Shown piece after piece: positions 17,735 through 29,300 of a stretch of DNA of 39,023 bases. How positions within the stretch are numbered: the first letter of the stretch is position 1; every line of letters begins with the position of its first letter. Origin of the DNA: Zygnema cylindricum (taxonomy: Eukaryota > Streptophyta > Zygnematophyceae > Zygnematales > Zygnemataceae); the NCBI GenBank assembly GCA_037447655.1, contig JBBHKE010002726.1, forward strand, positions 236,050 to 275,072, read 5' to 3'. The notes beneath the pieces were generated by a model that saw nothing but the letters and a program-made list of their open reading frames with translations, was not told the DNA's origin and ran no database searches. The translations under genes were made by a program, and so were the position numbers.

Positions 17735-19135
17735 ATGCGATATGGTGATATCGAAGCAATATAGTGATGTCGAAGCAATATTAGGATACCGAAGCGATGT
17801 GGTGGTACCTAAGCCAGAGGTCGCAAAAGTCAAAATTTTAGATACCCGAAACCGACAATTTTTTTTTTACAAAATCTGAACACCCGATACCTGATTGTGT
17901 CACGCTCCTAAATTGTTTACTGTTGCCCGATACGCGTTTACGAAGATAAAAGTTAACCTAAACTCGATTTCTCGCGACTACCCGTACCTGCCCGTACCCG
18001 AATATGTACGAAATTAATAGTACATCTCCCTCATACCTTCCACGATACCAAGAGTAGAAAGTACAAAAATGCTGGATAGTGTGGACAGTACAAAACCTTC
18101 ATTTTTTTTCCGTTTTTTGCTTACCCGATCGTACCCGTTTTTTTTTTTTTGTGAATCACCTGCCCGAATCCGACAGGCCCCCAAAATTTGGCACCCGAAT
18201 CCGTTCCAGATCCGACGCGGGCGGTTGGGTAACGGTCGGGTATGGATTCGGGTACCCGATTGCGACCTCTGACCTAAGCCATATAACGATATTGAAGCGA
18301 AGCGATGGAATGGTATCGAAGCGAGTAATGACATCGAGGCGATGCAGTGATATAGAAGCTGCACTGATATCGAGCAGAAGCGATGCAATGATATCGAAGC
18401 GAAGAGAGGCAGTGATAACGTATCGTAGCGATAAAATAACATCGACATGAAGTGATGCAAGAATATCGACACGAAGCAAAGTCGCAATGACACAATGATA
18501 TCGAAGCCACGCAATGATATCAAAGCCACTCAATGATATCGAGGCCACGTAGTGATATCGGAGCAAGCAATGAAATCGAGGCCAAATTATAATATCGAAG
18601 TGGTGCAATGATATCGAACAGGCACAAAGTTATTGAAGCGGCAAAGAAATATCGTGAGGTAGCTATGATATCGAAATTGCGCAATAATACGAGGTGGCAC
18701 AATGATATTGAATTCAATCCATAAAATCGGTGAAGCACGATGATACTGTAGCCATGAAATGACATCAAAGCGGCAGAATGATATCGAAGCGGCTCAATGA
18801 CATTGTAGCAGTGAGTGGTATCATAGCTGTGTAATGACATCGTAGCATCACAATAATACCGAAGAGGCACAGTGATATCAAGGCGGTCCAATGATATCGT
18901 AGTGGCAAAAGATATCCAACCCATGCAATGATATCGAAGCCACGCAATGATAGCGAAGCGACGCAAGGCTATCAAAGCGAGGCAGGGAGAGCGACCGATG
19001 TAATAGCATCAAAAAGATGCAAGGGTATCATAACAATATTATGATATAAGTGCAACGCAAGGGCATTGAAGCGGTGCAATGATATACGAGCAATGCAAGG
19101 ATATCGAAGCAATATAATGATATCCAAGCACTGGA
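17735..19135. repeat. 19-bp minisatellite (GCAATGATATCGAAGCNAC-type), interrupted by a hAT element
   Basis: Degenerate tandem units of about 19 bp, built on GATATCGAAGC followed by a variable NAC/GGT and GCAAT, run from 17735 to 17806 and from 18280 to 19135. Because 19 is not a multiple of 3, each minus-strand frame reads a rotating RYHC/FDII-like pattern; these open frames are not genes. The unit sequence drifts along the array, so the array is old. Confidence 0.85.
17815..18271. mobile_element. Non-autonomous hAT transposon (457 bp) with 8-bp target duplication
   Basis: Perfect 12-bp terminal inverted repeats CAGAGGTCGCAA / TTGCGACCTCTG bound the element. They are flanked on both sides by the 8-bp duplication ACCTAAGC (17807-17814 and 18272-18279). 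An 8-bp duplication and a CAG-initial end are hallmarks of hAT elements. The subterminal regions are crowded with ACCCGA / CCCGTA / CGGGTA words, as expected of hAT transposase-binding motifs. There is no transposase coding, so a full-length relative would have to supply it. Confidence 0.88.
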
Positions 19136-19930
19136 AGAATAATTTTGCTTCTATTCCATCTAACATAGTTACAATAAAGGCAAGACGCCCCCCCAGGCAA
19201 TTATGGCTCCCTCAAAGATGGTAAGTTTATTTAAACCGCACAATTACCAACCATCGGAGTACATGGAAACAAAAGAAAGGAAAAGCCAAAATGAAACCGA
19301 AGAATCTCACAGATAAACCAAAAAACAAGAAGGAGAATTATCAACTCTTACAGGACTTTGCCCAACTCTACCTAAGAAACTCAAGATCCATTCGTCACAT
19401 CACAGCTGCAGTTTGGCAGGGAGCCACAAATAACCGTTTACAATCTCAAAGCAGTACTGGTTCCATTAATTATTTTTCCAGATGTTGTTATAAACGTATA
19501 TGAACAACCTCGTACTATAAAACTGCTTCAAACACTAAAATTTTAAAGTGAGTTGTAATGGTCCAATAGTCATCAAGAGGTTTAAAACAGAACTGTCACA
19601 CACAAACCTTACCCACAAGCCATACACCAAATCTATTCTTTCCATAATGTCAGAAGATCTCGCCATAATACACCGTTAACCAATCGACAGTAGGGGCTTC
19701 CCTTTAAAAAACTGATAAACAAAGGGAAGCCTAAAGCTCAAAAAGGTAGCCAATAGGCTCTGCTCATATGTTCCATTTAAAAACAAATCCTAACATTTGT
19801 TAAAGATTTACTGAAACCGACCACCCAAAATTTACGCTTTTATCAATATTGTCGAGGATTTCCCGTCGAATACTTTGTCTTTATAGATCTGCTGAAACTA
19901 ACCATTCAGATTTCAAATCTTTTGACAATT
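19136..19930. other. 3' flank of the LETM1-like gene
   Basis: No credible coding frame. It contains a perfect 11-bp hairpin stem GGCTTCCCTTT/AAAGGGAAGCC with a 15-nt loop (19695-19731). The 3' UTR of the minus-strand gene ending at 19931 should lie here. Confidence 0.45.
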
Positions 19931-22900
19931 TCACTCTTTTGACAATAGTGTAGGGGATTTTTCATCTTTGTAATCTGTGGAGTTCTTCAACGGTTGATCT
20001 TTTCGAGGCCAATCAGATGAGGGAGGCGTCCCCTTGAGAGTAGATAATAAGCGAGCCATATCAGGGAGTTTCTCCTGCAACATAAAAAGCAAACAGTGGT
20101 AAAAGAAAACCATTGTGAGAAGAAAAACAGACAAAGATGTGAGAACCACGGTACAAATTATACTAACATACGAAGAAAACAACTCATTGGGTCATATGAT
20201 AAACATATCTTTGGGTCACAGGTGAGAATTATTTAAAACCAAAAACATATTAACAGGCAAAAGTGTATACCATATTGGATTAAATCGAGCAAACTGTCAA
20301 ATCCTGCGAGTAACTTAGCGATTGCACATGTGAACCCAGATTTATATAGTTCACCTAATAACACTAGAGACCTCTTCAATAAAACATAAATATAACCATA
20401 GTTCAAATCTGCAAAAAAAACTGGAAACACTATCTTTAGTTTCCCCGTACTATACGCGTATTATATGGTTTTTTTGAGTATAATACGCCCATATAAGAAA
20501 CCGCATTGACTGTCTGTTTTCGCACATTTGAACTATGCTTACAACCATAGTGTAGCTTGTTAACAGACTCACCTCGAGGAGGAGAAAGTTTGCAAGTTCG
20601 TCCTTAAGTCTCCTCGGCGTTCTTCGTTTCCCATTTGTTACCTTTAAACCATGTCCTGAGGCCGGAGACTCCTCCTCCGAAGCCTCAAAAGTTTCAGTAG
20701 CGGCTGCGGCAGCTCTGGCCTGAGCCTCCTCCTTATCGGGATCCGAGGCGGCCTCCAACTGATTTTTTATAAGCTCATAACGCTTCATAACTTCCTGGCG
20801 TCTGAAAAAAAACAAAAGGTCCACAAAACTCAAAAACTCGGAACCCTAAAAACTTAAAAAAAGGTACACAACTCGAAAACTCTGAAAAGACCTAATTGAG
20901 CTCATAACATTTCATAACTCCCGGCACCAAAACTAAAAACTCTAAACCCTAGAAACCCTTAAAAAAACACTACATAAGTTCATACCGTTTCATAACTTCC
21001 TGGAGTCTGCAAAAAAGACAGTCCAAAAGTGAAATACTCGGACTCCAAAACCCGAAAAAAAAAAAAAAAAACGAATGAAACAGATTCAAGTGTACGAATT
21101 TGCTCGGTGAATTTTCGAGGAAGATTGAAATTAACTTTGAGAAGGGTTTGTCGTACACCCGTACTTACTAAGCTCTCTATGCAATCTTCAAAACCATTTC
21201 TGAGCGAGTTTCCCCTGCAATTGTTAAAATTTAGCGGACTCGAGTTTGTTAATTATACTGTTCAGGAACAAGTCTGGGTTGATAACTAAAACGATTTTTT
21301 GTTAAAACTTCAAAAAACCGCCTGCTTAAAATCACTAAATTCAAAAATTATGGCGATGCTGACAAGTACACTTCCCATCGCCATTAGAGTTAATCACTCA
21401 AATTCGAATGGGTGTTTTTTTCGACCCAAAATCATAAAAAAGTGTTAATAGGACTTGAAGATTAAACTCATTTTCTTTCCTATTTAAGTTTTACAACAGA
21501 TACTTATAAGTGTAACAACTATTTGGATAGGTCAGTTTAATTGTTTGATTTATGATTTATCTCCCAAAATTGAGCCAAAATTGTTAAAAACTTCGTGCAC
21601 AAAGTTTAAATTTCTACTTTCTTAGCCAACAAAGACATTTGGCCGAAAAATTTGGATTTACAATTTTCAAAACGTAACTATGATCGTACGATCGTACATG
21701 TTCCATTCTTTTTCTACTTAATCGTACATTTAATACATATACAAACGTACAGACAGTTAAAAACTCACGCAGTTTAAACTGCGGAAATTGAGACAACATT
21801 TCAACTGGTGCAAAAAACTGGGTTTCGTTTATCAACATTCAAACAGTAAAAACATAGTCTGCCAACAGTGGTTGTAACACTGATAATTCACTTAACTCTT
21901 ATAGTGATGGGCGGTGGTACTTACTTTGCTGAGAAGGAGGATGGAAAAAAGCCAGGGAAGTACTTTTGGAGAAAAGAAAAGACAAGAACATGGCCGACCG
22001 GGGTGATGGGAGCAATAAGAATGATGGAAAAGGGAATTAAGACGAGAATATCCTTAGCTGTTCTTCGCACTGTTTGAACCTGTATTCAGGAAAGTAAAGC
22101 CCCGAAAGACCAATAAGAAGAAACTTAAATATATCCATCAATACCTTTGTCCTGCGAGTGTACAATAGAATTTATGACAGGCCAGAAAAAGCAAATTGAA
22201 TTATTATTTGTTTGGTTGAACTCGAATAAATTTGATCCTTGGAATCCTTGGAAAAAAAACACCCTTTCAGAGATCCCAGGTGATGGACAAAAACAAAAAC
22301 AGGAGCACCAAATCCCACAAAAATCAGGATCTAGATGTCAACACAATGGCGAATAAGGGTCTGATTGATGTAAATATATCTACAGCAGTGCCAGATAAAT
22401 CCATGGCCAAAGCAACATTTCACAAAATTCTATCGTTGATTGTGCTTGTAATTTGTGAATCGCGTCTCCCAATGCTCTGGAAAAATAGCTCAAAATGCTG
22501 CAAATGATTCCTTTCACGTGCTCCAAAAAAAATGCTGTAATCAAATGACGTTTTCATATGCCACTAAAACAAAAAATTGTTACCTCTCGCGGTTTAAGAG
22601 TTGTTCCAGTGACAGCAGCCCAAAAGAGGCGCAATGAATAGGAAATGTCTCCTCCAAGCAATCGCATGCCTCTCAAATAGAAAGAAGAACCAGCTTGGAC
22701 TTTCGTCACTCCATCTTGAATAGCCAAAGCTGCTCTCTGATTTACAGGAATGGATGCATCTTCCATAATTCCCAGTCGACTCTTCAAATCTGAAAAAAAA
22801 CCCGCAAGCCAGTAATGTATTGCCGTTTAGTCTTGGAATAGTATGATCTACAACCGTATCGAATCCTACAGTGCCTTGAATAATTATTAATGTACACCAG

Positions 22901-25900
22901 TTCAGGCCAGGTGAAAGCTGTGTCAAGAACGACAAAGCAAAAAGGCGATTCCATGGACGCAAGGACATGAACGTGTCAGATTGCTAGTCATGTGGCCATC
23001 CCATTTCAGGTAGAGTTTCATATTCGAAAGGAAGAAACAAACTTCCTGATTGACACTTAAGCAAAGCAGATTTTGCAGTGTCTGTTGGGAAGCTTCCAAG
23101 GTTGAACAACGAAAAACAAAAAGTGTCTGAAAACGTATGACCTCTAGGGGAATTGTACATGACAAAAATACAGTCGCACGCAGTAACTCCGGTAACCTCG
23201 TGTACGGAAAACACTACAGGAGTACTGGATTACTGCAATTACCCGAATTATACATGTGAAGATTTTGTGTGGCAGTAGCGTCAGTATCAGTGCGTAAACA
23301 TATAGCGAATGGCATGTAATTATTTTGACTGTGATTACTCTGCGCAATATTGAAGTTATTGTTATATTTTTTACTGATTATTAAGAGTAATGTACTGGAG
23401 GTACTTCAAGTAATGCAAATAATGGTACAGGTGACATACAGCCCAAAGGCGTACATTACTGGAGTTACTCAGTAGCTTCAGTATTTTTGTCACTATAATT
23501 ACCCTACTAGCGCTCAAGTTCGTAAGCAAAATCATGTCTTCCAAACAAAATGTAATACAGCAGCAGCCTAGGAATGTACTTCGATCCACAAAAACCTCGA
23601 TATTTTCAATAGGAAAACAAGCATGTCAACCTCTTGTGTAAATCTGAGAAGAATTGAACTGATCACCAGTAAGTGGTCACAGCTTTTCTGACCGAGGAAC
23701 AGAGAGTGTAAGATGGAGACATCAGGGGCAGAGAATATTACTGCGGCCTGGATGCAGTAACCAAGTCTCCTAAAATGCATATTTTCCAAATTTTCTGCCA
23801 TGGCTAATCATGTCAGCCATCAACTGTAAAAGAATAAAAAAAAAGTACACTGCTAGCTCATAATTTACTCTTCCAAAATTTTATTCAAGTCAACCATCTA
23901 CTGTTTAAAAAAAAAACACTGGAATCTACCTGGAATATCAGTGGCCAAAACCTCCAGCTCCTCATCATCTACTAGAATCGCCTCGCGACGATCCACAGAG
24001 ATACGAAGTCGGGCTAAATCAGCATCCAAAAGGCCAAATTCTGCGACCAAAAGTGATTCTTCCTCATCTGTACGCACGTCCTCTGCAAACCACAAAAATA
24101 AACAAATTAACAAACAAATAAATAAATAAATAAATAAGGACATCCATCTTGCCTTGAACAAAGCCAGATTCTATCTCAAAAATTATCGCTATTTGAAAAT
24201 CAAGAGCAGTGTTGAAACAGTAATCATTAGGCAAGCTGCAACCTCACCAAGTACCAGATCAGTTATTGATTCTGATTCATATCCATATCAGAATTCTTTT
24301 ACATGTAGTCTACTACATCACAGTTTACAATGCTCAGTAAGATAGCTAGTGTGTACCAATTCCCCCAAAAAGAGATAATGCTCCTTTACCTTTATTCCCA
24401 GATCCTAACACACAAGATTTTCCCAGGACTTGCTACGAGCCTATAACTTGCATTACTGTGCAGTAATCATAGTATTTGACAAAAAGCTGTACGATTTTGT
24501 AAAAAGGTACATTTTTCTGTACAATTACGGTGGTTATAGGCCAGTATCACCAGGGTAATGTATAATTACCCCATAAGTGTCTGCATGCCTTCTGATGTGA
24601 CAACAACAGAAAAGTTCAGACCACTGAGGAGAAAACGAACCAAGTTACCAGATCAACACTGTGTATTACTATAAGAAACCCATGAGGGGATGCCGAGGCA
24701 TTTTATAACTGACAAACACAAATTAAAGCTCACTTCCAGATGACCAATCAGCTAGCTAAAAAATAACTAACTTGCTTCTGTATTTTGATGGTAAACCAAA
24801 CAACAGCATACGAGCAATTTGCAACAGATGCATGACGTAGAACCGGTAAAAGAGCCTGAAAATACCATTATAGCAAACTATGGTTGGCAGGGACAGTCCA
24901 GAAGGCTAGAATTTCTGTAAACCCGAAACCTTGATACTAGAAAAAGGTACGATAGGTCCGAAACAGAAGACCTTACTCTAGTACTGACAATGTTCTGGCC
25001 ATTCCTACTTCCACACTGTCAGGGTCATTAAATGAGAGACATTTATCAAGATGTTCAGGGTGAATCGTACAATTTTATGGGTAACCGTACATACAACTAC
25101 TCAAATAACTGAACAAATTGTATGATTTACAACGAGGATAAAACTTTGATAAAGTAATGACCCTATATCAGACCTGATCCAGATGTATCAAGAAGCTCCG
25201 CTTCCAATGTGAGGTATATCAAGGCCATTTCCACTTGCAAGGTCCTCACAGCGAGCTCTTTACGGATCTCATTCACCTGTCACCATCAATTTAGCAACAC
25301 GCTACAACAAAACTGTGTCAATCTATCCACAAAACTGTAAGAAACAAGTCAGCATTAAAGCTGTTCATACATTTTCAAGGCAGTATTTCTCCTGAAGGAC
25401 AAACTCCACAACGACAATCCAAGTGATGCACATAACACCTAACCTCTGGGTCTTAACACCAGACGTAAGTCATGAAGAATGCTCATATAGAGTCATGTCA
25501 ACATAACAAAATCAATAAGTTGCTTGCCCAATATGATACAATGCAATGTAATATACTACATGCATAAGACAACAGAGAAAAAAATAGAAACAAATAAGAA
25601 AGAAAATAGCATTGCAAAGGTACTCTCACCTCATCCACCCATAGACTGAACCAAAAAAGTAGAAACGAAGAAGAGAGAAAGTCCACAGACCAAAACAAAA
25701 ATGTAGAAACAAAAAGGAAAAAGAAAAGCATTGCAGAGGTACTCACCTCGTCATCCATAGACCGAATTTCAGAAGCAAGCCTGGTGCGTGCAAGAACATT
25801 CTTCTGACGCACTCGTTGTTCTCGCATCCTGCTCACTTCACCTAGTTTTTTGTCCAAGGCCTCAACCTGGCAACAAGAAAGGAGATTCCAACCCACGAAT

Positions 25901-26248
25901 AGCTTCAAAAGAAGTGGAGATTTCAGCCCATAAATAGCTTAGAAAAAAGTGGAGAATTTAACCCATGAAGTGCTCCATTTAATTTCAGCCAGCCAGAAAA
26001 TTCCAAGCATTTAGCTTTGAAGTGCGCACAGAAAGTCCAAAAAAAAAGACGACAGGGAGAATAAAACCACTGATATCCCAGTGGGCTGGATAATAGTCAT
26101 GTGACCATAATCGTCATTAGCAATTTGGAAGCAATATGAACCTCACCAAACTAAGAGATAGGATAAAGAGGGAGAGGGAGGCAGAGAAGGAGAAGCAGGA
26201 GAGAGAGGGAGAGAGAGGGAGAGAGAGGGAGAAAGAGGGAGGGAGAGT

Positions 26249-26305
<57 letters not shown>

Positions 26306-29300
26306 GACCTCGAGAATGAGAGCAAGTTTTTTCTCCTCCTCTTTCGTGCGAACTGAATTTGGACGCGGTAAGCCCATGATAAACGGTTCTTGCTGTGATG
26401 GATCTGACCAACCATTGAGTCGCCGCCACACAGCTTCCACTGTACGAACCACATTTAACCCTTGCTGCAACCACAAATGTCCTGGCTCAAAACTATGTGT
26501 TTTCTATTCTCAGATAAAAATAATTTCAACATCATGAGCGCTTTCAGTGCTGTTCTAACACAGCTAAAAAACACTAAAATAACTCTAAAAATCCCCTAAA
26601 AAAAACCTAAGAAACTCTAAAAAATCAAAGTTGTGAAAGATAACAGTGCTATTCGAGCATACGACCAAAAACTGAAAACTGAAAACAAGGGTTTCTTTGC
26701 CTGCTAAATGAATCCATATTAGAAAAAGAACATAAATGGTAACCAACCCGTTGGATGATGTTTAGGTTGAAGCGTGATAGGTCCACACTGGAGATATTGC
26801 GCTTGAAACGGTCAAAGAACAAACTGGTATCAGGTAAGCTCTCCAGCCTTCGTAGTAATCGGGCCTGTCAACTCCATCCCATAATTATGTTAAAAGAGCT
26901 TTAAAATACAGCCTTCGTAGTAACCAAGTCGGCTTGTCAAGTCCATCCCAGAATTACACCATAAATCGCTATTAGAGTGAAGAAATTATTTGCGTAGGAT
27001 TTATACAAGTGTTATTAACTCTAATTCAGCTCCAATGGCGTGGCTGGTTTTGAATCGTTTAAAGAGGTGTTGAGAAAAGACCAATCAGTGTTATTAACGC
27101 TAATTTGGGGTCAGAGAGCAGAAAAAACCGGCGCCAAAATAGTGTTATTAACGCCAATAGCAATTCGTCATGTGAGTTAAAAAAGCTTTAAGGTACAGCC
27201 TAGTTATGTGGTATCTCCAAAAATTCTAGCTGTTAATCAAGGCCCCGGACTAGTGAACAACTTCTGAACAATACATTTTAGTTGTGCAAAACAACGTTGC
27301 CCATTGCTATTAGTGTTAGGCGTTTTTCAAGCACTGACTTTCTTGAACTTTGTTGTCAATTGCTGGATCCTAAACAGGCATAAATCAGTTGACTGCTGCA
27401 GTAGATTACAGCCTCCAAGCCTTTCACCATCCAAATGAAAATGTTATGTGTAAATCTAAGCATAAAAACTGGCCAATTGGGAAAAAAGGAACATGAGGAA
27501 GTTGCATCAATATATTGGAATCGAGTTCTCTGATGGAACCAGCCGATTTTTTTCATACTAACTGCCCATAAAATGAACTTATGCAATTACTGGGGTTACT
27601 ACAGAAAAGCATCGTATGATTACAGCAATAATACGATTACTGCAATTACTGGCCAGAAACGCCAGTAATCACATATATGCGCTAAACCAATCAGGAGCTA
27701 GTGAAATTAATCTTTGTCACACAATTGCACACTATTCTGTATCGCTACTATGGTTACAGGCCCAGTAATCGCATATATGTAATTACCCTATTAGCAGCTA
27801 TTGAAGTTATTTTTGTAACACCAGAGGGAAGCATTACCTGGACGTTGGACTTCTCTTCTAGCTCCATCTTGCTCTGGTCCTCCTTCAATTCTAAAGCCTT
27901 TTCCCTATCTTCAGCACTCAAAATGCTCTCCACACGGTCAGCTTGTTTCTCCAGCCTAGCCACAATAGCAGCAACAGTATTCACCACCACCTGTTCAGCT
28001 GTCGGGTCTTCCTGCAAAATCTCATTAACACTTTTAGCACTTTGTACTCCATTCCCAATGGGAATTCGTTTCAGTACAGACAGCTTTGCAAAGCATATCT
28101 TCAGTTTCATTTACACAATGTGGTGGCATTTCCCAATACCGTTGACCACAAACTGAACAAGCAAACTGGCAAACGTTTGAAAATAGTTGAGATAGTCATC
28201 AATAGTGTTACAATAGCTTAATTATCAACGGCATTATCAATAGCGTTTAATTATCAATAGCAGGATAACACTTCCATGGCTGGCCAGAAATTTATGAGCG
28301 AGGGCGAGGCATGACTTGTCCTTGCCTCGACAGGGGCCAGAAGTACACATATTCAACAATTCTTCATACTTTTTGCAAATTATTGAAGTTTATTTCTTTT
28401 ACACACTTCTTATACATTGCTGTGTTTTTCCCAACTGGAGCCTATTTTCTACAAAAAATTGTGCTTCTTTGCTATTTTTTCAAATATTGTAATTTTACAC
28501 ACTAATATTATAAGTAAATATAAGAAAAGTCATTTAGATTTGCAACAAGCGAAATGAATGTTGGAAGCGGCTGAAAATAATTTGATAGGAAGCAGGTACA
28601 GTGCAATTTGGAACCTATGGTATCGGTTTTCATAGAAAGAGATAGAGAGAAAAGCGGGGGAGAGAGCTGGAGGGAAAGAAACAGATAAAGTGAAAAGGGG
28701 AGCGGAGGGAAGAAACAGATAGAGAGACAGATATAGAGAAAAGAGGGAGGAGGGGGGGGGGAGAGGGAGGGCAAGGGACAGAGGAAATGGGGGAAGAGAG
28801 AGGAAGAGCAAGGGACAGAGAGGAAATGTGGGGAGAGAGAGGGAGTGTAGGAGACAAATAGAGAGAAAAGGGGCAAAGAGAGAGGGAGGGAAGGAGACAA
28901 AAAGAGAAAGAAGGGGAGGAGAAGAGAGGGAAGGCAAGAAATGTGAGACTGTATTCTTACCTATCCAGCCCAATGTGAAGTGCCAATCAATTTTAATAAA
29001 ATAAAGGGACCATGAACTACAACTTAGGTGAGCATAATATGAAAACTACACTCATAGTCGCAAATTTTCTGGCCAAAAACTATAAAATAGTGTTAATGAC
29101 ACTATATAAGGGGGTGGCTTCAAAGCAACCACTTCATCCTAAAACTAGTGCAGTTGATTTTAAGTTCGCTTAACACTAAGGGTAAAACTCCATTGCGACG
29201 GAGAGCAGTCCGTTTCGGTGTCGTATAAAATAATTGCGACGAAGAAGAAGATTCAATTGGTCAAAAAAATTGTTACGTGCTCGTTGGTCTGTTTACTTTT

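Noticed and set aside
17735-19135. Minus-strand open frames with RYHC / FDII / SLRL repeats that resemble a repeat protein
   Set aside because: The 19-bp minisatellite gives this pattern in every frame; there is no start context, splice support or stable period in protein terms.
17735-19135. A CRISPR-like array
   Set aside because: Units are contiguous, degenerate and have no unique spacers; the genome is eukaryotic.
20930-20960. Interstitial telomere repeats (AAACCCTA words)
   Set aside because: Only isolated, irregular words are present, within an AT-rich intron; no tandem array.
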